This document shows, in pieces, positions 18,734 through 27,900 of a stretch of 64,000 bases of DNA. Source of the stretch: Bordetella parapertussis (GTDB lineage: Bacteria > Pseudomonadota > Gammaproteobacteria > Burkholderiales > Burkholderiaceae_D); contig CAMBFZ010000005.1 of assembly GCA_945866125.1 (NCBI GenBank), positions 76,776-140,775 of the forward strand, in the 5' to 3' direction. The notes below the pieces were generated by a model that saw only the letters and a program-made list of their open reading frames with translations, made no database searches and was not told the origin of the DNA. The position numbers and the translations under genes are program-made. Position 1 is the first letter of the stretch; each line of letters starts with the position of its first letter.

Positions 18734-19141
18734 TTAGTGCAAGGTGTTGAGCTGCTGTTGTGCGTGACGCTGTAAATCATAATGTCCAGGATCGTAGCGA
18801 CCTCGCTCAATCACGGACTCATACATCAGCTTTGCCTGTTCGGTATCGCCATTTTTTTCCAGGCATTCTGCCAATCTAAGTACTGCCGGTATGCAGTCAG
18901 GGTCAAGTAGCAAGGTGTAGCCGTAAAAGGCCGACGCAGCCTGACAGTAGCCTAAAAATTGCAGGCTCATCGCAGTGAGAAAATGAAAGCGCCAATCATC
19001 TGGCCGGATAGTCGACAACTCTAGCGCCAGAGGCAAGGCCTGTTGATAATTCGCTTGCTGAAAAAAATCAAACGCTTTTTGGTAGAGAAGCTCTGATTCA
19101 ATTTTGGCGTTATCGGCCGCATCCATCACGTTATCAGCCAT
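18734..19141 (-). CDS. SycD/LcrH-like TPR protein, candidate type III secretion chaperone
   Basis: This 135-residue protein is built of tandem TPR helices: LYQKAFDFFQQANYQQALPL, then FHFLTAMSLQFLGYCQAASA, then AVLRLAECLEKNGDTEQAKL. Size, three-repeat layout and the pattern 'small chaperone gene next to a larger polar protein gene' are those of class II type III secretion chaperones (SycD, LcrH, SicA, IpgC). General TPR proteins can look similar, so the family call is moderate. The start codon at 19141 lies eight bases inside the end of the upstream gene, which indicates coupled translation. It ends 14 bases from the convergent exporter gene. Confidence 0.6.
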   Translation of the reverse strand: MADNVMDAADNAKIESELLYQKAFDFFQQANYQQALPLALELSTIRPDDWRFHFLTAMSLQFLGYCQAASAFYGYTLLLDPDCIPAVLRLAECLEKNGDTEQAKLMYESVIERGRYDPGHYDLQRHAQQQLNTLH

Positions 19142-20294
19142 GATTCACGCTCCCGACTTGGGATGAGAACATCGTGGCTGCAACGTCAAGATAATCGACA
19201 ACTGCAAATACCGCGATATTGATTTGCTCTTGTGGTCTGACGTAATCAAGATATTGAAAACCGGACATCAAAATTTGTTCATTTTCAAAACAGATAAGAA
19301 GAATGTAGGCAAAAAATATTTCTTCCCGTTGGCTTAATTCTTCTTTTACGTAACCAATCGGATCCCACGCCTCCTTGGCTGATTCAACAGCACTTTTCCC
19401 GGGGACGTCATCTGGGGCCACTGATGCAGGCGCGGCAGACACCACTTCATTAGACAAAGAAGAATCAGCCAGGACCTTATACATAGAGGGCGAAGGAGGA
19501 AATTCCATGTGCGGGGACAGGTCGATGGACTCGACCTCGCGGAACGCAGCTTTTGCACGGAAAAATACTTTTAGCGGGCTGGCCGAAGGCATCGCTTCTG
19601 CCATCCTAACTTTCATCGACTTGACCGACGCATGCATTTTTTTTGTCAACCCTTTGAAGCGAGACTTAGCGCTTTGTTTGGGATAGTGGCCCGCGCTTGC
19701 CTCAATCGATAGGTCGCTCTTTGATTCGACTTCTACTGGATTCAGGTTGTTTTCCTTAATAAAAATGACGGCCTCTTTAAATTTTTTCTTGGCAGCAGAA
19801 ATACCTGCCTTGATATCTTGCTCCAGATTTCTTTTTTTATTACGGGTATCAGACCGGGCGCTCTGCTCTTCTAGGGTTTTGGATTCAGACTGATGCTCCC
19901 CTTCGTCGATCCCTTGCACGAAAACCTCCTGGACTCGCGACAAGTGAGCCACAGCGCCGTGTAGCCCTGCACTGCCAGCAGCCTCAGCGAAGGGATTCGG
20001 GGCGCCGTGACCGTTATAAAAATCCGGATCATGCGCAAACGGTTGGTCATCTTGTAAAAATATAGACGGACCACTGTCAGCGAATGGATCAGGCGTATTT
20101 TCCGATAGGGGCTCCCCTGAAACGATCCCGATTGCAGCGGTCATTGGTTTTGGCAATGGTGTGATGTCGGAGTGCGCGAACCAATCAGACGGACTCCCTA
20201 ACGATGCCGACGTAGTTGTCGTCGCAATCGCTACGGGCGAGGCCTGATCCGATGCATTGATGGGACGGTTGGTACTATGTAGACTCACGGTCAT
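19134..20294 (-). CDS. Unknown 386-residue protein, candidate secreted partner of the TPR chaperone
   Basis: I do not recognise this protein. The ATG at 20294 (MTVSLHSTNRPINASDQASP) follows TTGGAGCGC, a fair ribosome site. Residues 1-60 are rich in Ser, Thr, Ala and Pro, as in many type III substrates; no signal peptide or membrane helix is seen. Residues 60-105 contain TPDPFADSG (DPF 69-71), DDQPFAHDPDF and APNPFAEAAG (NPF 100-102). The middle is lysine-rich and probably helical (about 150-260). Base composition is well below its neighbours: bases 19741-19800 hold 20 G or C in 60. Its tail overlaps the chaperone-like gene by eight bases. A secreted effector is an inference, not shown. Confidence 0.7.
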   Translation of the reverse strand: MTVSLHSTNRPINASDQASPVAIATTTTSASLGSPSDWFAHSDITPLPKPMTAAIGIVSGEPLSENTPDPFADSGPSIFLQDDQPFAHDPDFYNGHGAPNPFAEAAGSAGLHGAVAHLSRVQEVFVQGIDEGEHQSESKTLEEQSARSDTRNKKRNLEQDIKAGISAAKKKFKEAVIFIKENNLNPVEVESKSDLSIEASAGHYPKQSAKSRFKGLTKKMHASVKSMKVRMAEAMPSASPLKVFFRAKAAFREVESIDLSPHMEFPPSPSMYKVLADSSLSNEVVSAAPASVAPDDVPGKSAVESAKEAWDPIGYVKEELSQREEIFFAYILLICFENEQILMSGFQYLDYVRPQEQINIAVFAVVDYLDVAATMFSSQVGSVNHG

Positions 20295-20529
20295 AATGCG
20301 CTCCAAAAATTGGGTATTAAATACGGGATAGGGTTTGAATTTACATGGACGTAGGGCCTGTCTTGCCCGATGTCGGTCACTCATCACGGGAACCAGTTCC
20401 GCTCGGATCAGACGGCTGCTGCTATACCCTGTCCGACCCCAAAGACAAACATGGAGTTTTCATTGTGACAATTAAGTAAAACGCGGCGATCGGCAAGGTA
20501 AAATACGGCGACCAAGAAAATTTCTTCCC

Positions 20530-21324
20530 ATGCGCCCCTACCTCGACTTCATGCGCCATGTCTACGAACATGGCACCACCAAGACCGACCGCACCGGGAC
20601 CGGCACACGCTCGGTTTTTGGTTACCAAATGCGCTTCGATTTACAGCAAGGGTTCCCCTTGGTCACCACCAAGAAGCTGCATCTGAAATCCATTGTCCAT
20701 GAGCTGATCTGGTTTTTAGCCGGCTCGACTAATACTCGCTACCTGAAAGAAAACGGTGTGTCGATTTGGGATGAATGGGCTGACGCCAACGGCGATCTTG
20801 GCCCCATCTATGGCTATCAGTGGCGATCGTGGCCGACCCCGGGCGGTGGGCATGTCGACCAGATCGCGCAATTGATTCAACAGATCAAAAGTAATCCGGA
20901 TTCTCGTCGGCTGATTGTCTCGGCTTGGAACGTCGGCGATATTCCCCAAATGAAGCTGCCGCCCTGCCACGCATTTTTTCAGTTTTATGTCGCCGATGGC
21001 AAACTGTCTTGCCAGCTGTATCAGCGGAGCGCTGATATTTTTCTGGGCGTGCCATTCAACATTGCGTCCTACGCGCTGTTGACCCATATGGTGGCTGAGC
21101 AAACGGGACTTGAAGTGGGCGACTTTGTCTGGACCGGTGGCGATTGTCATTTATATGCCAATCATATGGATCAGGTTCGCGAGCAGCTTTCGCGTGAAAC
21201 CCTGCCTTTGCCTACACTCCATCTGAAGCGCAAGCCCGATTCAATTTTTGATTATCGCTTTGATGATATTGAAATCGTTCGCTACACCTCGCATGCGGCC
21301 ATCAAAGCGCCGGTGGCAGTCTGA
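20530..21324 (+). CDS. thyA: Thymidylate synthase
   Basis: The enzyme methylates dUMP to dTMP using 5,10-methylene-tetrahydrofolate and releases dihydrofolate. It has 264 residues, the same as E. coli ThyA. Landmarks are the phosphate-binding loop KTDRTGTGTRS, the active-site LPPCHAFFQFYV with the nucleophilic Cys, the RRLIVSAWN block and the dUMP-binding QRSADIFLGVPFNIASYA. It begins MRPYLDFMRHV at 20530. folA follows after 154 bases on the same strand, so the dihydrofolate made here is recycled by the neighbouring product. Confidence 0.97.
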   Translation: MRPYLDFMRHVYEHGTTKTDRTGTGTRSVFGYQMRFDLQQGFPLVTTKKLHLKSIVHELIWFLAGSTNTRYLKENGVSIWDEWADANGDLGPIYGYQWRSWPTPGGGHVDQIAQLIQQIKSNPDSRRLIVSAWNVGDIPQMKLPPCHAFFQFYVADGKLSCQLYQRSADIFLGVPFNIASYALLTHMVAEQTGLEVGDFVWTGGDCHLYANHMDQVREQLSRETLPLPTLHLKRKPDSIFDYRFDDIEIVRYTSHAAIKAPVAV

Positions 21325-21478
21325 GTTAACTCGGCGTACCCAGAAAAACGGCAAGATAGAAAAAGCTCCGCTAACCAAGCACAGTGATTCAAACCGGTCA
21401 GTCTTGTAGGCCAAGGAAAACATCCAAGCCTATCCAGTATCATTGCACCGTCTGAAACAATTAAAGCGTCGGTTCGAC

Positions 21479-21964
21479 ATGCCCGCCACCCTTACCCTAA
21501 TCGTCGCTACCGACCGCCAAAATGGCATCGGCATCCACAACACCTTGCCCTGGCGCCTGCCGGAAGACTTGGCTTTTTTCAAACGCACCACCACCGGCCA
21601 CCCCATCATCATGGGTCGCAAGACATTTGATTCGATAGGCCGGCCGCTGCCGAACCGGCGCAATATCGTCGTCACCCGTAATCCCGACTGGTCGCACGCA
21701 AGCGTAGAGGCAGTAGCTTCACTGCAGCAGGCTGCTGCGCTGGCAGGTGATGGCGAAGCCTTTGTGATTGGCGGCGCGCAGGTCTACGCCGAGGCGCTAC
21801 CGCTGGCCACGCGCCTGATCATCACCGAGATTGGTGCCGACTTTGAATGCGATGCATTCTTCCCCAAGCTTGCTCCATCCGAGTGGGTTGAGACCTCGCG
21901 CGAGCCGCATCATTCAGTCGACAATGGCTTTGATTATTCTTTTGTTATCTATCAGCGGCGCTAA
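21479..21964 (+). CDS. folA: Dihydrofolate reductase
   Basis: A 161-residue enzyme that reduces dihydrofolate to tetrahydrofolate with NADPH; target of trimethoprim. Motifs seen: VATDRQNGIGIHNTLPWRLPEDLAFFK at the N-terminus (with the catalytic acidic residue in LPEDLAFF), IIMGRKTFDSIGRPLPNRRNIVVTRN and FVIGGAQVYAEALP. The ATG at 21479 gives MPATLTLIVATD and the normal length; no strong ribosome site is visible in front. It follows thyA in the same direction. Confidence 0.96.
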   Translation: MPATLTLIVATDRQNGIGIHNTLPWRLPEDLAFFKRTTTGHPIIMGRKTFDSIGRPLPNRRNIVVTRNPDWSHASVEAVASLQQAAALAGDGEAFVIGGAQVYAEALPLATRLIITEIGADFECDAFFPKLAPSEWVETSREPHHSVDNGFDYSFVIYQRR

Positions 21965-22057
21965 GGTCAAAAGGGGCGTGGATTTCTCCCATGCCGCCCC
22001 CATATCTGAGAAAATCCCGCTTTCGCATTTTTTGACGCTACTGCGTCCGGAGAACCC

Positions 22058-24310
22058 ATGAAATTCCGCTTCCCCATCGTCATCATCGATGAAGATTTTC
22101 GTTCCGAAAACACCTCCGGATTAGGTATCCGCGCGCTGGCTGACGCGATAGAAAAGGAAGGCATGGAAGTACTGGGCGTCACCAGTTATGGCGACCTGTC
22201 GCAGTTTGCGCAGCAGCAGTCACGGGCGTCGGCTTTTATTCTCTCTATTGATGACGAAGAATTCGGCGGCGGCTCGTTCGAAGAAACTGATCTGGCACTG
22301 ACTTCGCTGCGGGCCTTTGTTGAAGAGATCCGTTACAAAAACGCTGACATCCCGATTTATCTTTACGGCGAGACGCGTACCTCGCGGCATATCCCCAACG
22401 ATATTTTGCGCGAGCTGCATGGCTTCATTCACATGTTTGAAGACACGCCCGAATTCGTTGCACGTCACATTATCCGCGAAGCCAAGTCCTACCTCGATGG
22501 ACTAGCGCCGCCGTTTTTCCGTGCGCTGGTGCATTACGCCCAGGACGGCTCTTACTCCTGGCATTGCCCGGGGCACTCCGGTGGAGTGGCATTTTTAAAG
22601 TCGCCGATTGGCCAAATGTTCCATCAGTTTTTTGGCGAAAACATGCTGCGAGCAGACGTCTGCAATGCGGTTGAGGAGCTTGGTCAACTACTTGACCATA
22701 CAGGTCCAGTGGCCGCCTCAGAGCGCAATGCAGCCCGCATCTTCAATGCCGACCACTGCTACTTCGTCACCAACGGCACCTCGACCTCGAACAAGATGGT
22801 CTGGCACTCTACCGTTGCACCTGGCGACATCGTCGTGGTGGACCGCAACTGCCACAAGTCCATCCTGCACTCGATCATCATGTGCGGCGCGATTCCAGTT
22901 TTTCTGATGCCAACCCGCAATCACCTGGGCATCATCGGCCCGATTCCTCTTGACGAATTCAGGATGGAAAACATCATGAAAAAAATCGAGGCCAATCCAT
23001 TTGCCCGTGAAGCCGTCAACAAAAAACCGCGTATTCTGACCATCACGCAGTCAACCTATGACGGTGTGATCTACAACGTCGAGACCTTGAAAGAAATGCT
23101 GGACGGTGAAATCGACACCCTGCATTTTGACGAAGCGTGGCTTCCGCATGCGACCTTCCATGACTTTTACAAAGACATGCACGCAATCGGCAAGGATCGG
23201 CCCCGTGCTAAACAATCGATGATCTTCTCGACCCAATCCACGCACAAATTATTGGCAGGCTTATCGCAGGCTTCGCAAATTTTAGTACGTGAATCGGAGA
23301 CCGTGAAACTCGACCGCGATACCTTCAACGAGGCGTATTTGATGCACACCTCGACTTCGCCGCAGTATTCGATCATTGCGTCCTGCGACGTTGCAGCCGC
23401 AATGATGGAAGCGCCAGGCGGCACTTCATTGGTTGAAGAAAGCATTTTAGAGGCGCTCGACTTCCGACGGGCAATGCGCAAAATTGATCAAGAGTGGGGC
23501 AAAGACTGGTGGTTTCAAGTCTGGGGTCCGGAGAGCTTTGCCGAGGACGGCATCGGCTCACGCGAAGACTGGATGATTCGCGCCGAAGACGACTGGCATG
23601 GCTTTGGCAATCTCGCCCCCGGCTTCAATATGCTGGACCCGATCAAGGCCACGATTGTCACGCCCGGCCTATCGATCAACGGCATCTTTAGCGAGACGGG
23701 TATTCCCGCCTCCATCGTCACGAAGTATCTAGCAGAGCATGGCGTCATCGTCGAGAAAGCCGGCCTGTACTCATTCTTCATCATGTTCACCATCGGCATT
23801 ACCAAAGGTCGCTGGAACACGCTCCTGACCGCGCTGCAGCAGTTTAAAGATGACTATGACAAGAACCAGCCGGTCTGGCGCATCTTGCCAGAATTTACTG
23901 CCGCCAATCCGCACTACGAGCGTGTTGGATTGCGCGATTTATGCCAGCAAATCCATAGCATGTACAAGTCGTACGATGTCGCGCGACTGACTACGGAAAT
24001 GTATTTGTCGGACATGCAGCCGGCGATGAAACCCTCGGATGCATTTGCGAAAATGGCGCACCGTGATATTGATCGGGTATCGATTGACGAACTCGAAGGT
24101 AGGGTCACAGCGATTTTATTGACCCCTTACCCGCCGGGTATTCCCTTACTGATCCCGGGCGAGCGGTTCAATGCAACCATCGTCGATTATTTGAAATTCG
24201 CTCGCGATTTCAATGAAAAATTTCCCGGCTTCGAGACCGATGTACACGGTCTGGTCACATCAGACAAAGACGGTGCAAAAGGTTATTTCGTCGATTGCGT
24301 GCGGCAGTAA
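22058..24310 (+). CDS. Basic amino acid decarboxylase (Orn/Lys/Arg class, AdiA-like)
   Basis: A 750-residue PLP enzyme of the large prokaryotic ornithine/lysine/arginine decarboxylase family. It has an N-terminal response-regulator-like wing domain (FPIVIIDEDFRSENTSGLGI), the fold-type I core with the PLP lysine K397 in STQSTHKLLAGLSQ, the motif HFDEAWLPHATFH and the C-terminal ARGDCA-type domain ending FPGFETDVHGL. Length is near that of AdiA. Which of the three amino acids it prefers cannot be decided from sequence; in related Burkholderiales it is annotated as arginine/lysine/ornithine decarboxylase and probably serves polyamine synthesis or acid resistance. GGAG precedes the ATG by six bases. 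The convergent dcd ends 19 bases away. Confidence 0.92.
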   Translation: MKFRFPIVIIDEDFRSENTSGLGIRALADAIEKEGMEVLGVTSYGDLSQFAQQQSRASAFILSIDDEEFGGGSFEETDLALTSLRAFVEEIRYKNADIPIYLYGETRTSRHIPNDILRELHGFIHMFEDTPEFVARHIIREAKSYLDGLAPPFFRALVHYAQDGSYSWHCPGHSGGVAFLKSPIGQMFHQFFGENMLRADVCNAVEELGQLLDHTGPVAASERNAARIFNADHCYFVTNGTSTSNKMVWHSTVAPGDIVVVDRNCHKSILHSIIMCGAIPVFLMPTRNHLGIIGPIPLDEFRMENIMKKIEANPFAREAVNKKPRILTITQSTYDGVIYNVETLKEMLDGEIDTLHFDEAWLPHATFHDFYKDMHAIGKDRPRAKQSMIFSTQSTHKLLAGLSQASQILVRESETVKLDRDTFNEAYLMHTSTSPQYSIIASCDVAAAMMEAPGGTSLVEESILEALDFRRAMRKIDQEWGKDWWFQVWGPESFAEDGIGSREDWMIRAEDDWHGFGNLAPGFNMLDPIKATIVTPGLSINGIFSETGIPASIVTKYLAEHGVIVEKAGLYSFFIMFTIGITKGRWNTLLTALQQFKDDYDKNQPVWRILPEFTAANPHYERVGLRDLCQQIHSMYKSYDVARLTTEMYLSDMQPAMKPSDAFAKMAHRDIDRVSIDELEGRVTAILLTPYPPGIPLLIPGERFNATIVDYLKFARDFNEKFPGFETDVHGLVTSDKDGAKGYFVDCVRQ

Positions 24311-24320
24311 ATTGCGCCGA

Positions 24321-24357
24321 GCGCGGGGGTCAGGCCTTGGGTAAGGTCACCCCGCGC
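24321..24357. terminator. GC-rich hairpin at the convergent decarboxylase/dcd junction
   Basis: GCGCGGGG (24321-24328) pairs with CCCCGCGC (24350-24357), with CCTT/AAGG inside. It covers the last codons of dcd. There is no T run, so it may be incidental or a Rho-independent pause for both converging genes. Confidence 0.3.
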
Positions 24358-24896
24358 TGCCCCTGGTATTTTCCGCCGCGGTCTTTGTACGATACTTCGC
24401 AGACTTCATCGCTCTCAAAAAAGAGCACCTGCGCACAGCCTTCACCGGCATAAATTTTTGCCGGCAGTGGCGTGGTGTTGGAAAACTCCAGCGTGACATA
24501 GCCTTCCCACTCAGGTTCGAACGGCGTCACATTCACAATGATGCCGCAGCGCGCATAGGTTGATTTGCCGAGACAAATCGTCAGTACACTGCGCGGAATC
24601 CGAAAATATTCTATGGTGCGGGCCAGAGCAAATGAGTTCGGCGGGATGATGCAAACATCACTCTTGATATCGACAAATGAGTTTTCATCAAAATTTTTCG
24701 GATCAACAATGGTGCTATTGATGTTCGTGAAAATCTTGAATTCATCCGCACAACGAATATCGTATCCATACGATGATGTGCCGTATGACACGATTTTTTG
24801 ACCATTGGCCGTGCGAACCTGACCCGGTTCAAACGGCTCGATCATGCCGGTTTCTTCAGCCATGCGGCGTATCCATTTATCGGATTTGATAGTCAT
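24330..24896 (-). CDS. dcd: dCTP deaminase
   Basis: A 188-residue enzyme that deaminates dCTP to dUTP, the main source of dUMP for thymidylate synthase in many bacteria. The trimeric dUTPase-like fold is visible in SYGYDIRCADEFKIF, the catalytic region ARTIEYFRIPRSVLTICLGKSTYARCGI, and TPFEPEWEGYVTLEFSNTTPLPAKIYAGEG. It starts MTIKSDKWIRRMAEETGMI. Functionally it belongs with thyA and folA a few kilobases to the left. Confidence 0.97.
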   Translation of the reverse strand: MTIKSDKWIRRMAEETGMIEPFEPGQVRTANGQKIVSYGTSSYGYDIRCADEFKIFTNINSTIVDPKNFDENSFVDIKSDVCIIPPNSFALARTIEYFRIPRSVLTICLGKSTYARCGIIVNVTPFEPEWEGYVTLEFSNTTPLPAKIYAGEGCAQVLFFESDEVCEVSYKDRGGKYQGQRGVTLPKA

Positions 24897-24993
24897 GTTG
24901 GCAAGTGAGTGAAAGATAAGTGAGAGGAAAATAAACCAAGCCGGATTTTACGCCAAAGCCAGAATCACAAGAGATACCCAACACCCAATAAAC

Positions 24994-27900
24994 TCAGCGC
25001 TGCATCAGTTCCCACACTTTCTGTAAGCGTTTGACCGATACGGGCATGGGTGTCTTTAATTCCTGCGCAAAGAGCGATACCCGTAATTCTTCCAGTAACC
25101 ACCGATATTCGTCCATCTTGGGGTCGCCATGACGGCCACCTTTTTGCGCGCGCTGCCAAGGCGCTGCGGCTGATTGCCAGTCGGCCAGCATGCGGGCGTC
25201 ACGCGCGGGATCGGCACGCAGCTTATCCAGCCGCACCTGCATGGCTTTTAAATAACGCGGAAAATGCGCGAGCTGGGCGTAGTTCTGCTCAGCGACGAAG
25301 CGCTTGTCGATCAATGTCTGCAACTGGGTCTGCATGTCCGCGTGCGCCGCAGCGTGCGCTTTAATCCCCTGCAGCTTTTTGGGGAGGACATGGTACTCGG
25401 CCAATATCTGCCCCACCAGCCGGGCAATTTCATTAACTAACAAATTGAGCCGCGCCTTGCCTTCGTCACGCCGCTTGTTGAACGCCTCCGCATCGACTGG
25501 CAGCGGCGCTTGCAAACAGGCGCGCTCTAGACCGGCATTGATTAACTGGTCACATAATTCCTCCTGCGAGCCCAGAGACATAAACTGCATGCCCATCTGC
25601 TGTATTCCGGGTACGTTTTTTTCAAGATATTTCAGCTGCTCTTTGAGCTGCAACGCAAACAGCCGGCGCAATCCCGCAAAATGAATCTGGGCCGCTTCAT
25701 TGGGGTCATCAAAGACCTCAAGATCGCAGTGACTGAGCTTGTCCACTAGGGCCGGAAAACCAATCAACGTTTGCCTGCCCTGCTGAATTTCAAGTAACTC
25801 GGGTAAGGGGCCAAAAGACCAGGTACTGAGCCGCTGGTAGTGCGAGGGCGTGTTGACCGCGACCGCTTTCGCAGTGGCGCTAGCTTGGGCCGCGATGGGT
25901 TCATCTCTACCGGCTACCGGTACCGTCTGCTCAGCGATTTTCTGAAACTGCTCACGTGCCTGCCCACCAAATTCTGCCTGTAGCGCCGGCAAGTTGCGAC
26001 CCATATCAAGCTGGCGACCATGCTCGTCGATGATCTTGAAGTTCATGAAATGATGTGCCGGCAAGGTCTCGATTTTAAAATCGGTACTGCGCACCATCAC
26101 CGTGGTCTGCTCGCGTACGTCAACGATCAAGGCATCGAGTAATTCGCCCGTGCCAAATTTTTTCGCCACATGAATACGCTCGGCAAAGCCGGTCGCATAA
26201 TCAGGCAGGGGCACGCAATGGCGGCGTAATTTTTGCGGCAATGATTTCAGCAGCAGATGCGCTTTTTCTTTCAGCATGCCCGGCACCAGCCAGGCACAGC
26301 GCGCCACCGAAATCTGATTCAGTGCAAACAACGGTACCGCAAGCGTTACCCCATCACGCACCGATCCTGGCTCAAAATGATAGGTAAGCGCCATCTCTAT
26401 GCCGGCATTACGCATGAGCTTGGGAAAAAGGTCCGTGGTGACGCCGGCGGCTTCATGTCGCATCAGGTCATCACGATTCAGGTAAAGCAGCTTGGGATTT
26501 TTGGTGCTAGCTTCCTTCAACCATTTTTCGAAATCGACGGCGTTGTGTATGCCTTCGGGAACCAGCTTGTCATAAAACGCGGCGATCAATTCATCATCGA
26601 CCAGTACATCCAGGCGGCGTGATTTGTGTTCGAGATTTTCTATCTCGCGAATGAGTTTCTGGTTGTGCGCAAAAAACGGTGCGCGCGTTTCAAAGTCGCC
26701 ACCTGCTAACGCATCACGTATAAAAATTTCACGCGCTTCTTTGGGATTGAAATTGCCATAGTTAATGCGACGTTGGCTGTAGACCACCAAGCCATACAAG
26801 GTTGCCCTTTCATAGGCAGATACTTGCCCGCTCTTTTTTTCCCAACGCGGCTCACCATAGGATTTTTTAAGCAAATGGCCACCGACTTTTTCCAGCCACT
26901 CTGGTTGAATTTGCGCGACGGTGCGGGCATACAAACGTGAGGTATCAACGAGCTCGGCAGCGACGATCCACTTACCGGCTTTTTTCGACAAGGTCGATCC
27001 TGGCCAGATATGAAATTTAATGCCGCGCGCACCCAGATAATGGGGCTCGTCATCGGCCTTAAACCCAATATTGCCGAGTAATCCTGTCAGTAGCGCGGTA
27101 TGCAATTGCTCGTAGGTTGCCGGCGCTTCATTGAGCCGCCAGCCCTGCTCGCGCACGATGGTCAGTAGCTGCACATGGACATCCCGCCATTCACGCAATC
27201 GGAGCTGCGATAAAAAATTCGCTCGACAATGCTCTTGCAGCTGCCGGTTAGATTTTTTGTGCTTGATCGCGTCATCAAACCAGGCCCAGATTTTCAAATA
27301 CGCAGGAAATTCTGATTTTTCATCCGCGAATTTTTTATGCGCCAAGTCTGCTGCGCCTTGCGCTTCGACTGGCCGGTCGCGTGGATCCTGCACCGACAAA
27401 GCAGACGCAATAATGAGCATCTCACTAAGACAAACATTATCGCGGCCAGCCAAAATCATTCGGCCCACGCGCGGATCTAGCGGGAGTTTTGCCAGCTGTC
27501 GACCTAGTGCGGTGAGCTGACGGTCATCGTCAACCGCGCCCAACTCTTGCAAGAGTTGATAACCATCTGCGATCGCCCGGCCGGGCGGTGGCTCAATAAA
27601 AGGAAAATCTTCCACGTCGCCCAGCCTTAGGGCTTTCATACGTAAAATCACCGCAGCCAGCGACGAACGCAGAATCTCCGGCTCGGTGAATTTGGCGCGC
27701 TGTAAAAAATCCTGTTCCTCAAAAAGTCGGATGCAGACACCGGCAGCGACACGCCCGCAGCGGCCGGCACGCTGATTGACCGCCGACTGTGCAATCGCTT
27801 CAATCTGTAATTGCTCGACCTTGTTGCGGTAGCTGTAGCGTTTAACGCGAGCGTTACCAGCGTCGACGACATAGCGAATACCGGGTACCGTTAACGATGT

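Noticed and set aside
20381..20400. GGAAC-CA-GTTCC upstream region as an hrp box for the candidate effector gene
   Set aside because: The second half (CCAC at the right distance) is missing and the orientation is wrong for the gene.
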